Positions 1-8,502 of a DNA stretch of 64,000 nt are shown piece after piece (position 1 is the stretch's first letter; each line of letters opens with the position of its first letter). The notes under the pieces were generated by a model, which saw only the letters and a program-made list of their open reading frames with translations, searched no databases and was not told where the DNA came from. The position numbers and the translations under genes were made by a program. Location: assembly GCF_015351075.1 (NCBI RefSeq), contig NZ_JADKRS010000004.1, positions 248,001-312,000 of the forward strand, given 5' to 3'. The stretch comes from Clavibacter sp. VKM Ac-2873 (lineage in GTDB: Bacteria; Actinomycetota; Actinomycetes; Actinomycetales; Microbacteriaceae).

Positions 1-776
1 CCCGCTCCGACGACCTCGCCGTCGGCACGCTCGTCAGCCACGCGCTCGGCTGGCGCGACATCGCCCAGGGCCAGGCCTCGGGCTTCCGCCCCGTCCCCGA
101 GGTCCCCGGCGTCGCGTCCTCCGCGCACCTCGGCGTGCTCGGCCTCACGGGCCTCACCGCCTACGTCGGCCTCACCCGCATCGCCTCCATCCAGGAGGGC
201 GACGTCGTCTTCGTGTCCGGCGCGGCCGGCGCGGTCGGCTCGATGGTCGGCCAGATCGCCCGCCTGCTCGGCGCCTCGCGCGTCGTCGGCAGCGCCGGAT
301 CCGCCGAGAAGGTCGAGCGCCTCACGTCGCACCTCGGCTTCGACGCCGCGTTCGACTACCACGGCGGCGACCTCGAGCAGAAGCTCGCGGAGGCGGCGCC
401 CGACGGCATCGACCTCTACTTCGACAACGTCGGCGGCGACCACCTCTCCGCCGCGCTGGGCGCCCTGAAGAACGGCGGCCGCGTCGCCAACTGCGGGTCG
501 ATCTCGACCTACAACTCCACGGGCGAGGAGATCGCGATCCGCAACACGGGTCGCATCGTCACGCGCGGCCTCACGCTCCGCGGCTTCACCCTGGGCAACC
601 ACCAGGACCTCGCGCCGGAGTTCGCGTCGAAGATGGGCCCGTGGCTGGCCGAGGGCCGCATCACGGCCGACGAGACCGTGATCGACGGCATCGACCGCGC
701 GTTCGAGGCCTTCACCGGCCTCATGCGCGGCGAGAACGTCGGGAAGATGGTCGTGCGGACCAGCGCTTCCGCCTGA
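1..776 (+). CDS. NADP-dependent medium-chain oxidoreductase, 5' end missing
   Basis: The reading frame is already open at the left edge (codons from base 3), so this is the C-terminal 257 residues of a longer protein, typically about 335 aa in this family. It belongs to the zinc-independent medium-chain reductases (quinone/alkenal reductase, CurA-like), which transfer hydride from NADPH to enones in the cytoplasm. Evidence: the nucleotide-binding stretch VVFVSGAAGAVGSMVG (AAGAVG glycine motif), YFDNVGGDHL, the GLTLRGFTLG strand and the closing GENVGKMVV, all typical of the family. No structural-zinc cysteine cluster is visible. The last 56 bases overlap the 3' end of the convergent BrkB gene. 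The exact substrate cannot be told. Confidence 0.85.
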   Translation, partial: RSDDLAVGTLVSHALGWRDIAQGQASGFRPVPEVPGVASSAHLGVLGLTGLTAYVGLTRIASIQEGDVVFVSGAAGAVGSMVGQIARLLGASRVVGSAGSAEKVERLTSHLGFDAAFDYHGGDLEQKLAEAAPDGIDLYFDNVGGDHLSAALGALKNGGRVANCGSISTYNSTGEEIAIRNTGRIVTRGLTLRGFTLGNHQDLAPEFASKMGPWLAEGRITADETVIDGIDRAFEAFTGLMRGENVGKMVVRTSASA

Positions 777-1908
777 CCCGCACCTCCCTCGCGTCGTCCT
801 CGGGGAGCGTCGCCGGTGCATCCGCCCGGCGCTCCTCGGCGGCCGTCGCGTCACGCCCCGAGCGCGCCTCGCGCAGGCGCCGCCCCTCGTCCTCGAGGAG
901 GGCGCGGCGCCGCGCGAGGCGGTCGGCGCGCGTCGTGTCCCGCACCGGCAGCCGCAGCGCGTGCTCGGCCGGGATCCCCGCCTGCAGCTGCCGGGCGCGG
1001 ATGATCTCCACGTCGAGCTCGCCGCCCAGCACGAGCGACAGGTTGCCGATGTAGAGCCACAGCAGCAGCACGATCACCGCGCCGAGCACCCCGTAGGTCG
1101 ACTCGTAGGTCGCGATGGTCGTCACGTACCAGACGAAGCCGGCGGTGCCGAGGCCCCAGGCGACGATCGCCACGAGGCTGCCCCACGTGAGCAGGTCCAC
1201 GCGGCGGCGGCGCAGGTTCGGCGTGGCCGCGTACAGCACCCCGATGATCCCCGTCAGCAGCACCACGAGCAGCGGCCACTTCACGACGGCCCACACCACG
1301 AGCGTCGTGTCGCCGAGGCCGAGCTGCTGCCCGAGCGCCCGTGCGCCGTCGTCGGTGAGCAGGAGCATGCCCACCATCACCACGCTGACGACCAGCAGCG
1401 CGACCGTCACCCCGAGCATCAGCGCGCGGTACTTCACGAGCGGCCGGCCCTCCTCCGTCTCCTGCACGCGGTTCATCGCGCGGCCGAACGCGGTGACGTA
1501 GGCCGCCGAGGTCCAGAGCGCGCCCAGGAAGCTGACCGTGAACGCGATGCCGGAGCGGGGGCCGTCGGCGAGCTGCTCGACCGGTTCGCGGATCACGTCG
1601 ACCGCCGAGTCGCCCAGCACGGCGGTCAGCACGCCCAGCACGCCCTCGACGCCCGCCCGCGTGTCGCCGACGACGCCGATGAGGCTGAGCACGGCGACCG
1701 CCGCCGGCACGAGCGAGAGCGTGGAGTAGAAGGTGAGGCTCGCGGCCATGTCGATGCCGCGGTGCTTCATGAACCCGTAGACCGCCCGGCGGCACGCGTA
1801 CCAGCCGAGCTCGCGACCGATGCGCTGGCGGCGGTGGAGGGCCGCCTCGTCGAGCTCGACCTGCGGCGGGGCGTCGTCGGCTGCGACGCGGCGCGGGCGG
1901 ATGGGCAT
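721..1908 (-). CDS. YihY/BrkB family inner-membrane protein
   Basis: A 395-residue polytopic membrane protein of the YihY/virulence factor BrkB family, once mis-named ribonuclease BN. The N-terminal 45 residues are cytoplasmic and charged. About six hydrophobic segments follow (beginning SLTFYSTLSLVPAAVAVLSLIG), ending with the family's LYIGNLSLVLGGELDVEI motif. A long basic, Arg/Ala/Asp-rich cytoplasmic tail of about 85 residues finishes the protein. The function of the family is not settled; a transport or efflux role is often proposed. The ATG start is preceded at 7 bases by CAGACT, a near match to the leaderless -10 box seen at many neighbours. The 3' end overlaps the convergent oxidoreductase by 56 bases, so the basic tail is encoded opposite conserved coding sequence. 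Confidence 0.85.
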   Translation of the reverse strand: MPIRPRRVAADDAPPQVELDEAALHRRQRIGRELGWYACRRAVYGFMKHRGIDMAASLTFYSTLSLVPAAVAVLSLIGVVGDTRAGVEGVLGVLTAVLGDSAVDVIREPVEQLADGPRSGIAFTVSFLGALWTSAAYVTAFGRAMNRVQETEEGRPLVKYRALMLGVTVALLVVSVVMVGMLLLTDDGARALGQQLGLGDTTLVVWAVVKWPLLVVLLTGIIGVLYAATPNLRRRRVDLLTWGSLVAIVAWGLGTAGFVWYVTTIATYESTYGVLGAVIVLLLWLYIGNLSLVLGGELDVEIIRARQLQAGIPAEHALRLPVRDTTRADRLARRRALLEDEGRRLREARSGRDATAAEERRADAPATLPEDDAREVRVRRKRWSARPSSRRSRRA

Positions 1909-1999
1909 GCCAGCCAGTCTGACCCACGCCCGGCGCCGTGATGCTCCCGCGGACCGTCGCCGGATGGCCGCGTCCGGCCGGGTGCGCTACACAGGGGGG

Positions 2000-3583
2000 A
2001 TGGTGCACACATCCTCCGTCGAGATCGAGCGCAAGTACGACGTCCCGGAGGGGATCCCCGTCCCGGGGTTCGTCGGGATCGAGGGTGTCGCCGAGGCGCG
2101 GCCCGCGGAGCCCGTCACTCTCGTGGCGGTCTACCTCGACACCGCCGACCACGCGCTCGCCGACCGCCGCATGATCCTCCGCCGCCGCGAGGGCGGGCAC
2201 GACGCGGGCTGGCACGTGAAGCTCCCGGCCGACGGCGGCGAGGGCCGCACCGAGCTCGGCTGGCCGCTCCAGGACGGCGACGACGGCGACGGCGCGATCC
2301 CCGGCCCGGTGCTCGACCAGGTGGCGGTGCACGTCCGCGGCCGCGATCTCACGCCGCTCGCGCGCCTCGAGACCGTGCGCACCATCGTCACGCTGCACGA
2401 CGCGGAGGGCAGGGCGGTCGCCGAGTTCGCCGACGACCGGGTCACCGGATCCGACGTCCGCGGCGGCACGGTGCGCGCCTGGCACGAGTGGGAGGTCGAG
2501 CTGCTGCCCGACGCGCCCGCGAAGCGGAAGCAGCGCACCGCGCTCCTCGACCGGATCGAGCGCCACGTCCTCGACGCCGGCGCCCAGCCCTCCGACAGCG
2601 CCTCCAAGCTCGCCCGCGCGCTCGGCGCCGACGCGCTCGGGCGGCAGGCGCCCGCCGGGCCCGCGCTGCCCGATCCCGCGACGCTCACGAAGGAGAGCCC
2701 CGCGTCCGACGTCGCCCGCGCGGTCCTCGCCCGCGGCGTCCGCGACCTCGTCGCCGCCGACCCGCACGTGCGCGCCGACGAGCACGACGCCGTGCACCGG
2801 ATGCGCGTCGCCGTCCGCCGTCTCCGCAGCGCCCTCCGCACCCACCAGGACGTCGTCGATCCGGCCGCCACCGCACCCGTCCGCGCCGAGCTCACCGCGC
2901 TCGGCGCCGTGCTCGGCGACGCGCGCGACCTGGAGGTGCTGCGCGACCGCGTGGTCTGGTCCGTCGTGGAGCACGACACCGCGACCGTGCCCGACCACGT
3001 CGGTGACGCCCTGCACGACGTCCTCGACGAGCGCCACCGCCGCGCCCGCGAGCGCGTGCTCCGGGCGCTCTCGTCCGCGCGCTACGTCGCCCTGCTCGAC
3101 GACCTCGACCGGCTGGTGGCGGATCCGCCGCTCACGCACGACGCGAGCGCCCCCGCCGGCCCCGCCCTGCACGCCGCCCTCCGCCGCGACGCCGAACGCG
3201 TCGGCCGCCGGGCCGCGGTCGCGCAGGAGGCGGTCGGCGAGGCCGCGCGCACCGAGGCGCTGCACGAGGTCCGCAAGGCCGCCAAGCGCCTCCGCTACGC
3301 CGCGGAGGAGGTGAGCGGACGCACGGTCCAGGTCCTCGGCCGGAAGGCGATGCGGCTCGCGACCGCGGCCGAGGAGGTGCACGACGAGCTCGGCGAGCAC
3401 CGCGACGGCCTCGCCATGCAGCGCGTGCTCCGCGACGAGGCGAGGCGCCTCGCGGCCCGCGGCGAGGACTCCTTCGCGCTCGGCGTGCTGCACGAGGCCG
3501 AGCGCCTGCGCACGGAGTCCGCCCTGTGGCGCGCCGAGCGCGCGCTGGAGCGCCTGCTCGCGACCGCCGTCCCGGGAGCGTGA
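2000..3583 (+). CDS. CYTH and CHAD domain protein
   Basis: A 527-residue cytoplasmic protein with two domains. The N-terminal CYTH (triphosphate tunnel metalloenzyme) domain carries the ExExK signature VEIERKY at residues 7-13. Charged beta-strand motifs follow (RRMILRRREGG, WHVKLPADGGEGRTELGW). From about residue 235 a CHAD helical domain follows, with its conserved histidine/basic helices EHDAVHRMRVAVRRLRS and LHEVRKAAKRLRYAAEE. CYTH domains hydrolyse or bind triphosphates, and CHAD domains bind polyphosphate granules, so a polyphosphate-related role is a family-based inference. I chose ATG 2000 because conservation begins there; further in-frame sequence upstream is non-conserved. It is preceded by a run of six G. 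Confidence 0.9.
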   Translation: MVHTSSVEIERKYDVPEGIPVPGFVGIEGVAEARPAEPVTLVAVYLDTADHALADRRMILRRREGGHDAGWHVKLPADGGEGRTELGWPLQDGDDGDGAIPGPVLDQVAVHVRGRDLTPLARLETVRTIVTLHDAEGRAVAEFADDRVTGSDVRGGTVRAWHEWEVELLPDAPAKRKQRTALLDRIERHVLDAGAQPSDSASKLARALGADALGRQAPAGPALPDPATLTKESPASDVARAVLARGVRDLVAADPHVRADEHDAVHRMRVAVRRLRSALRTHQDVVDPAATAPVRAELTALGAVLGDARDLEVLRDRVVWSVVEHDTATVPDHVGDALHDVLDERHRRARERVLRALSSARYVALLDDLDRLVADPPLTHDASAPAGPALHAALRRDAERVGRRAAVAQEAVGEAARTEALHEVRKAAKRLRYAAEEVSGRTVQVLGRKAMRLATAAEEVHDELGEHRDGLAMQRVLRDEARRLAARGEDSFALGVLHEAERLRTESALWRAERALERLLATAVPGA

Positions 3584-3593
3584 GGGCGGACCG

Positions 3594-3599
3594 TAAACT
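3594..3599 (+). promoter_or_regulatory. Leaderless -10 box of the carboxylesterase
   Basis: TAAACT ends 7 bases before GTG 3607, so transcription would begin at or next to the start codon. No Shine-Dalgarno sequence is present. Confidence 0.6.
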
Positions 3600-3606
3600 C
3601 GACCGG

Positions 3607-5238
3607 GTGACCCCCGACGCCGATCCGCCCACCCCGGCGTACGACCCGTCGGAGCTCGACGTGCGGGTCACGGGCGGCACGGTCCGGGGCGTCCGCGAGC
3701 GCGGCGTCGAGGCCTGGCGTGGGATCCCGTTCGCGGCCCCGCCCCGCGGCGATCTCCGCTTCCGGGCACCGCAGCCCGTCGTCGGCTGGGAGGGCGCGCG
3801 CTTCGCCCAGCACTTCGGCAAGGTCGCCCCGCAGGTCAGCGCCGGCGCCTTCATGGGCGCGCCGCAGGGCACGCCCATGGGGGAGGACTGCCTCACCATC
3901 AACGTCATCGCCCCGTCCGGCCTCAGCCCCGACGCCGCGCGCGTGAACCGCGAGTCGCAGCTGCGGCCCGTCATGGTCTTCATCCACGGCGGCGCGTACG
4001 TCGTCGGATCCTCGCGCGAGAACCCCGTGCAGGGCGAGGGCCTCGTCCGCCAGGGCGGCATCGTCTACGTCAGCTTCAACTACCGGCTCGGCGCGCTCGG
4101 CTACCTCGACTTCAGCCGCTATTCGAGCCCCGAGCGCCCCATCGAGTCGAACCTGGGCCTGCGCGACCAGGTGCAGGCGCTCCAGTGGGTGCGCGACAAC
4201 ATCCGGGCGTTCGGCGGTGATCCCGACAACGTCACGATGTTCGGCGAGTCCGCGGGCGGCAACGCCGTCACGACGCTCATGGCCGTGCCGGCCGCCCACG
4301 GGCTGTTCACCCGGGCCATCGCGCAGAGCTCGCCCACGAACGCCGTCTACCCGGCCGAGCAGACGGCGCGCTGGGCCGAGGAGTTCGTCGGCCTCCTCGC
4401 GGATCGGGCGGGCCGCGTGCCCGACGACGCCGAGGCCGTGCGCCTCCTCACCTCCGCGAGCGCGTCCACGCTGGCGGCGGCCGCGAACGAGCTCATGGTG
4501 CGGACGCCCGACCAGGAGCCCGGCACCATCACGTTCAGCCCCGTCATCGACGGCGACGTGCTGCCGGAGCGCCCGCTCGACGCCTTCAAGCACGGTCGCG
4601 CGGCCCGGGTGCCGCTCATCATCGGCACCAACGAGCGCGAGGGATCCCTGTTCACCGGCCGCCTCGACATCCTCGCGACGACGCCGCCGCGCATCGAGGC
4701 CGTGTTCGCGAAGACCGACGAGGGCCACCGCGAGGAGCTGGCCGCGCTCTACCCGGGCCTCCCGAAGCGCCGGGCCGCGCTCGACTTCGGCGGCGACTAC
4801 GCCTTCTGGTTCCCGTCGATCAAGGTCGCCGAGCGCCACGCCCGCTACGCGCCCGTGCACTTCTACCGCTTTGACATCGCGCCGCGCCTCGTGCGCCTCA
4901 TGGGGCTCGACGCCACGCACGGGCTCGAGCTGTTCGCGCTGTTCGACCGGATGGACTCGATGCTCGGCCGCGGCATGACCCTCCTCGGCGGCCGGCGCGC
5001 GTTCGTCGCGGCGGGGGAGCGGATGCGCATCGCCTGGCTCCGCTTCGCGCAGGACGGGACCGTCGACGAGTCCTGGCCGCCCTACGTCGGCGGCGACGAC
5101 GAGGCGCCGGGCGCCGGGGCGTCGACCTCCGCGTCGGGGGAGCGCGCGACCCTGGTCTTCGACGTGGTCGACCGGGTCGAGCACGACCCGCACGCCGAGC
5201 GCCGCGTCGCGTGGCGGGACTTCGTGCCGCACATCTGA
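3607..5238 (+). CDS. Type B carboxylesterase
   Basis: A 543-residue alpha/beta-hydrolase of the carboxylesterase/para-nitrobenzyl esterase family, which hydrolyses carboxylic ester bonds. Visible signatures are EAWRGIPFAAPP near the N-terminus, the EDCLTIN loop and the oxyanion-hole HGGAYV at about residue 127. The nucleophile elbow FGESAGGNAV is at about 212-220 (Ser of GESAGG). The acid is probably in GTNEREG, and the catalytic His in THGLELF at about 438. No signal peptide is seen, so it is probably cytoplasmic. GTG 3607 was chosen because it sits 7 bases after TAAACT and directly precedes the conserved region; an upstream in-frame start would overlap the CYTH-CHAD gene. The physiological substrate is unknown. 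Confidence 0.9.
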   Translation: MTPDADPPTPAYDPSELDVRVTGGTVRGVRERGVEAWRGIPFAAPPRGDLRFRAPQPVVGWEGARFAQHFGKVAPQVSAGAFMGAPQGTPMGEDCLTINVIAPSGLSPDAARVNRESQLRPVMVFIHGGAYVVGSSRENPVQGEGLVRQGGIVYVSFNYRLGALGYLDFSRYSSPERPIESNLGLRDQVQALQWVRDNIRAFGGDPDNVTMFGESAGGNAVTTLMAVPAAHGLFTRAIAQSSPTNAVYPAEQTARWAEEFVGLLADRAGRVPDDAEAVRLLTSASASTLAAAANELMVRTPDQEPGTITFSPVIDGDVLPERPLDAFKHGRAARVPLIIGTNEREGSLFTGRLDILATTPPRIEAVFAKTDEGHREELAALYPGLPKRRAALDFGGDYAFWFPSIKVAERHARYAPVHFYRFDIAPRLVRLMGLDATHGLELFALFDRMDSMLGRGMTLLGGRRAFVAAGERMRIAWLRFAQDGTVDESWPPYVGGDDEAPGAGASTSASGERATLVFDVVDRVEHDPHAERRVAWRDFVPHI

Positions 5239-5321
5239 GCCGGCCGCGGCCGCGGTGTCGAGGGATGTTCACCTGCCCGACATCCGGCGGTCGCCGTTCG
5301 AGGTGGCCGTGTGCAGGCCGT

Positions 5322-5327
5322 TAGGAT
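5322..5327 (+). promoter_or_regulatory. -10 box of the phosphate transporter gene
   Basis: TAGGAT lies 34 bases before GTG 5362. It implies a leader of about 27 bases that contains the ribosome-binding site GAGGG at 5350-5354. Confidence 0.45.
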
Positions 5328-5361
5328 CGACGACTGTGACATCCGCTCGAGGGATCCGGTA

Positions 5362-6543
5362 GTGGATCTCACCCTCATCGTCGTCCTGGTCATCGCGCTG
5401 GCGCTGTTCTTCGACTTCACCAACGGCTTCCACGACACGGCGAACGCGATGGCGACCCCCATCGCGACGGGTGCGCTGAAGCCGCGGGTGGCCGTCGCCA
5501 TCGCCGCGGTCCTCAACCTCGTGGGCGCGTTCCTCAGCACCGAGGTCGCGAAGACCGTGTCCGGCGGCATCATCCGCGAGGGCGACGGCGGCGTGCAGAT
5601 CACGCCGACCATGATCTTTGCGGGGCTGATGGGCGCCATCGTCTGGAACCTCGTCACGTGGCTCCGCGGGCTCCCGTCGAGCTCCAGCCACGCGCTGTTC
5701 GGCGGCCTCATCGGCGCGGCGGTCGTGGGCGCGGGGCTCGGCTCGGTCGACTTCGGCGTCGTGCTGTCGAAGGTGATCCTCCCGGCGCTGCTCGCCCCCG
5801 CGATCGCCGGCCTCATCGCGTACACGACGACCAAGCTGGCCTACTCGATCACGCGCCGCTCGAGCGGCCCGAACGAGCGCGGAGGCTTCCGCTACGGCCA
5901 GATCTTCACGTCGTCGCTCGTGGCCCTCGCCCACGGCACCAACGACGCGCAGAAGACCATGGGCATCATCACCCTCACGCTCATCGCGGGCGGCTTCCAG
6001 GCCGCGGGCTCTGGCCCCGCATTCTGGGTCATCGCGGTGTGCGCCGTCGCCATCGCGCTGGGCACCTACATGGGCGGCTGGCGCATCATCCGCACGATGG
6101 GCTCCGGCCTCACCGAGGTCAAGCCCGCGCAGGGCTTCAGCGCCGAGGCGTCGACCGCGGCCACCATCCTCGCGTCCAGCCACCTCGGCTTCGCGCTCTC
6201 GACCACGCAGGTGGCGTCCGGGTCCGTCATCGGCTCGGGCCTCGGACGCCGTGGCGCGTCCGTGCGCTGGAACACGGTCGGCAAGATCGCGCTCGGCTGG
6301 CTGCTCACGCTGCCGTCGGCCGCGATCGTGGGCGCGGTCGCCGCGCTCATCGCGAGCACCGGCACGGTCGGCTTCGTCATCGACGCGGTCGTGGGCGTCG
6401 CCGTGATCGTCTGGATCTTCTGGCGCTCGCGTCGGAACGCGGTCGACGCGCGCAACGCCATCGTCGAGGTCGACGCCGCTGGATTCGCGGTGCGCGGACG
6501 CAAGGCCACCAAGGCCGCCCGGAAGGCCAGGGAGGCCGCATGA
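5362..6543 (+). CDS. pit: Low-affinity inorganic phosphate transporter (Pit family)
   Basis: A 393-residue membrane permease of the PiT family, which imports (metal-)phosphate in symport with protons. Two copies of the family's inverted-repeat signature are visible: DFTNGFHDTANAMA near residue 14 and ALAHGTNDAQKTMGII near residue 190. About ten hydrophobic segments surround a cytoplasmic loop. The C-terminus is basic. GTG 5362 follows GAGGG by 7 bases. A longer in-frame start at 5311 would place the -10 box TAGGAT inside the gene, so I rejected it. The stop codon overlaps the ATG of the next gene as ATGA, so the two are translationally coupled. Confidence 0.92.
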   Translation: MDLTLIVVLVIALALFFDFTNGFHDTANAMATPIATGALKPRVAVAIAAVLNLVGAFLSTEVAKTVSGGIIREGDGGVQITPTMIFAGLMGAIVWNLVTWLRGLPSSSSHALFGGLIGAAVVGAGLGSVDFGVVLSKVILPALLAPAIAGLIAYTTTKLAYSITRRSSGPNERGGFRYGQIFTSSLVALAHGTNDAQKTMGIITLTLIAGGFQAAGSGPAFWVIAVCAVAIALGTYMGGWRIIRTMGSGLTEVKPAQGFSAEASTAATILASSHLGFALSTTQVASGSVIGSGLGRRGASVRWNTVGKIALGWLLTLPSAAIVGAVAALIASTGTVGFVIDAVVGVAVIVWIFWRSRRNAVDARNAIVEVDAAGFAVRGRKATKAARKAREAA

Positions 6544-6791
6544 TCGACTGGAGCGCGTTCCTCGTCGTCGCCGTGGCGGCCCTCGTGGGCGCCGTCGCGG
6601 TGGTGTGCCTCTTCGCGCTCGGCGTGCGGCTGCTGGCCGTCGGCACCGAGTACGACGACGAGGGCGACAAGGTCTCGGTCACGGGCATCCGCCCGCAGGC
6701 CGCGACCGTGGGCGGCTACGTCTGCTTCGCCCTCAGCGGCCTCGCCGTGCTCTACGGCGTCTACCTCATCATCCCGGCCCTGCACTCCTGA
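6540..6791 (+). CDS. Small two-helix membrane protein coupled to Pit
   Basis: An 83-residue protein with two hydrophobic helices (about residues 6-33 and 56-79) separated by a charged loop, YDDEGDKVSVTG. The start ATG overlaps the pit stop codon in an ATGA quartet. This layout is common for small partner proteins of Pit transporters in actinobacteria, so an accessory or regulatory subunit is the natural guess. No catalytic motif is visible and no function can be assigned from sequence alone. Confidence 0.8.
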   Translation: MIDWSAFLVVAVAALVGAVAVVCLFALGVRLLAVGTEYDDEGDKVSVTGIRPQAATVGGYVCFALSGLAVLYGVYLIIPALHS

Positions 6792-6837
6792 CCCGCGGGC
6801 GCCGCAGCCGGGCTTCTCCCCACCGCGCCCCCGCCCC

Positions 6838-6843
6838 TAGGCT
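6838..6843 (+). promoter_or_regulatory. -10 box of the NCS2 permease gene
   Basis: TAGGCT lies about 73 bases before ATG 6917 and implies a leader of about 65 bases. I see no purine-riboswitch core in that leader. Confidence 0.4.
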
Positions 6844-6916
6844 CGATCCCGTCCCGACAAGGTCGTCGGCTCCTCTCCCTCCCGTCGTCCGACCCGACCC
6901 CTCGCGGAAGAAGCCC

Positions 6917-8398
6917 ATGACCGAAGCACGCACGTCGTCCCCCGCCCCCGTCCCCGAGACCACGGGAGGGCGCGGCGCGCTCGACCGGTTCTTCGAGATC
7001 ACGAAGCGCGGATCCACCTACGCGCGCGAGATCCGCGGCGGCGTCCTCACCTTCGTGACGATGGCGTACATCGTCGTGCTCAACCCGCTGATCCTCGGCG
7101 GCTTCAGCGCGGACGCGGCCACGCTCGACGTCGAGGGCAACTGGCTGCGGGCCTCGCAGGTGGGAGCCGCGACGGCCCTCACCGCGGGCGTCATGACGAT
7201 CCTGTTCGGCCTCGTCGCGCGCCTCCCGTTCGCGTTCGCGGCGGGCCTCGGCATCAACTCCTTCCTCGCGGTGAGCGTGGTCGGCGAGGTCACCTGGCCG
7301 GAGGCGATGGGCCTCGTGGTCATCAACGGCCTCGTGATCGTGCTGCTCGCCACCACGGGCCTGCGCACGCTGATCTTCCGCGCCGTCCCGCGGGAGCTGA
7401 AGACCGCCATCACGGTGGGCATCGGCCTCTTCATCGCGTTCATCGGATTCGTCGACTCCGGCTTCGTGCGGGGCACGGGCGTGCCCGCGTCGCCGCTCGC
7501 GCTCGGGATCGACGGCTCCATCGCGTCGCTGCCGACCGTGGTCTTCATCCTCGGCCTCGTGATCATGGGCGTGCTCATGGCCCGCCGCGTGCCGGGAGCG
7601 CTGCTCATCGGGATCGTCGCGACCACGCTCATCGCCATCGTCGTGGAGCAGGTCTTCCACATCGGCCCGTCGAACACCTCCGGCGCCACCGGCTGGAACC
7701 TCAACGCGCCCGTGCTGCCCGGCACGCCCGTGTCGCTGCCGGACCTCGGCCTCGTCGGCGCGTTCGACTTCGGCGCGTTCGGCCGCATCGGCATCATCTC
7801 GAGCCTCATGCTCGTCTTCACGCTGGTGTTCACGAACTTCTTCGACGCGATGGGCACCATGACGGGCCTCGCCAAGGCGGCCGACCTCTCGGACGAGCGC
7901 GGCGACTTCCCCCGCCTCAAGGGCGCGCTGGTCGTCGAGGGCTTCGGCGCGGTCGCGGGCGGCGCCACGTCGAGCTCGTCGAACACGGTCTTCATCGAGT
8001 CGGCCTCCGGCATCGGCGAGGGCGCCCGCACGGGCCTCGCGTCGATGGTCACCGGCGTGCTGTTCCTCCTCGCGATGTTCTTCACGCCGCTCACGCAGGT
8101 CGTGCCGCTCGAGGTCGCGGCCGCCGCGCTCGTCATCGTCGGCACGCTCATGGCGTCGCAGATCCGCGACATCGTGTGGACCGACTTCTCGGTCGCGCTG
8201 CCCGTGTTCCTCACCGTGCTCGTCATGCCGCTGACCTACTCGATCGCCAACGGCATCGGCGTCGGCTTCCTCTCCTGGGTCCTCGTGCGCTCGTTCTCCG
8301 GCCGCGTGCGCGAGGTGTCGCCGCTGCTGTGGGTGGTCTCGGCGGGCTTCCTGGTCTTCTTCGCGCGCGGCCCGATCGAGCAGCTGCTGGGGGTCTGA
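6917..8398 (+). CDS. NCS2-family purine permease (AzgA-like)
   Basis: A 493-residue polytopic transporter of the AzgA-like adenine/guanine/hypoxanthine branch of NCS2 permeases. The opening YAREIRGGVLTFVTMAYIV is diagnostic of the branch. FTNFFDAMGTMTGLAKAADL and the following GGATSSSSNTVFIESASGIG correspond to the substrate-binding region and its re-entrant loop. About 12-14 hydrophobic segments are expected. The first 25 residues are Ser/Pro/Thr-rich and cytoplasmic. The start is preceded by GGAAGAA. It likely takes up purines; whether adenine, guanine or hypoxanthine is preferred cannot be read from the sequence. Confidence 0.9.
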   Translation: MTEARTSSPAPVPETTGGRGALDRFFEITKRGSTYAREIRGGVLTFVTMAYIVVLNPLILGGFSADAATLDVEGNWLRASQVGAATALTAGVMTILFGLVARLPFAFAAGLGINSFLAVSVVGEVTWPEAMGLVVINGLVIVLLATTGLRTLIFRAVPRELKTAITVGIGLFIAFIGFVDSGFVRGTGVPASPLALGIDGSIASLPTVVFILGLVIMGVLMARRVPGALLIGIVATTLIAIVVEQVFHIGPSNTSGATGWNLNAPVLPGTPVSLPDLGLVGAFDFGAFGRIGIISSLMLVFTLVFTNFFDAMGTMTGLAKAADLSDERGDFPRLKGALVVEGFGAVAGGATSSSSNTVFIESASGIGEGARTGLASMVTGVLFLLAMFFTPLTQVVPLEVAAAALVIVGTLMASQIRDIVWTDFSVALPVFLTVLVMPLTYSIANGIGVGFLSWVLVRSFSGRVREVSPLLWVVSAGFLVFFARGPIEQLLGV

Positions 8399-8489
8399 CC
8401 GCCGGGATCGCCGTCGTGGACCCGCGTCGGGACGGCGACGCTGGAGGCGACGCCCGAAGGGGCGGGCGCGATGTCCCTGCCGTCGGACG

Positions 8490-8495
8490 TACGGT
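8490..8495 (+). promoter_or_regulatory. Leaderless -10 box of the Vps62-like gene
   Basis: TACGGT ends 7 bases before ATG 8503, with no separate leader. Confidence 0.6.
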
Positions 8496-8502
8496 CGGAG
8501 CC

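Noticed and set aside
851-3493. 880-codon minus-strand open frame opposite the CYTH-CHAD and BrkB genes
   Set aside because: It is a shadow of GC3-biased genes: low-complexity Ala/Arg/Gly/Val sequence with no family motif, while the real genes carry clear motifs.
3295-5232. Long minus-strand frame opposite the carboxylesterase
   Set aside because: No recognisable domain; explained by codon bias of the esterase on the plus strand.
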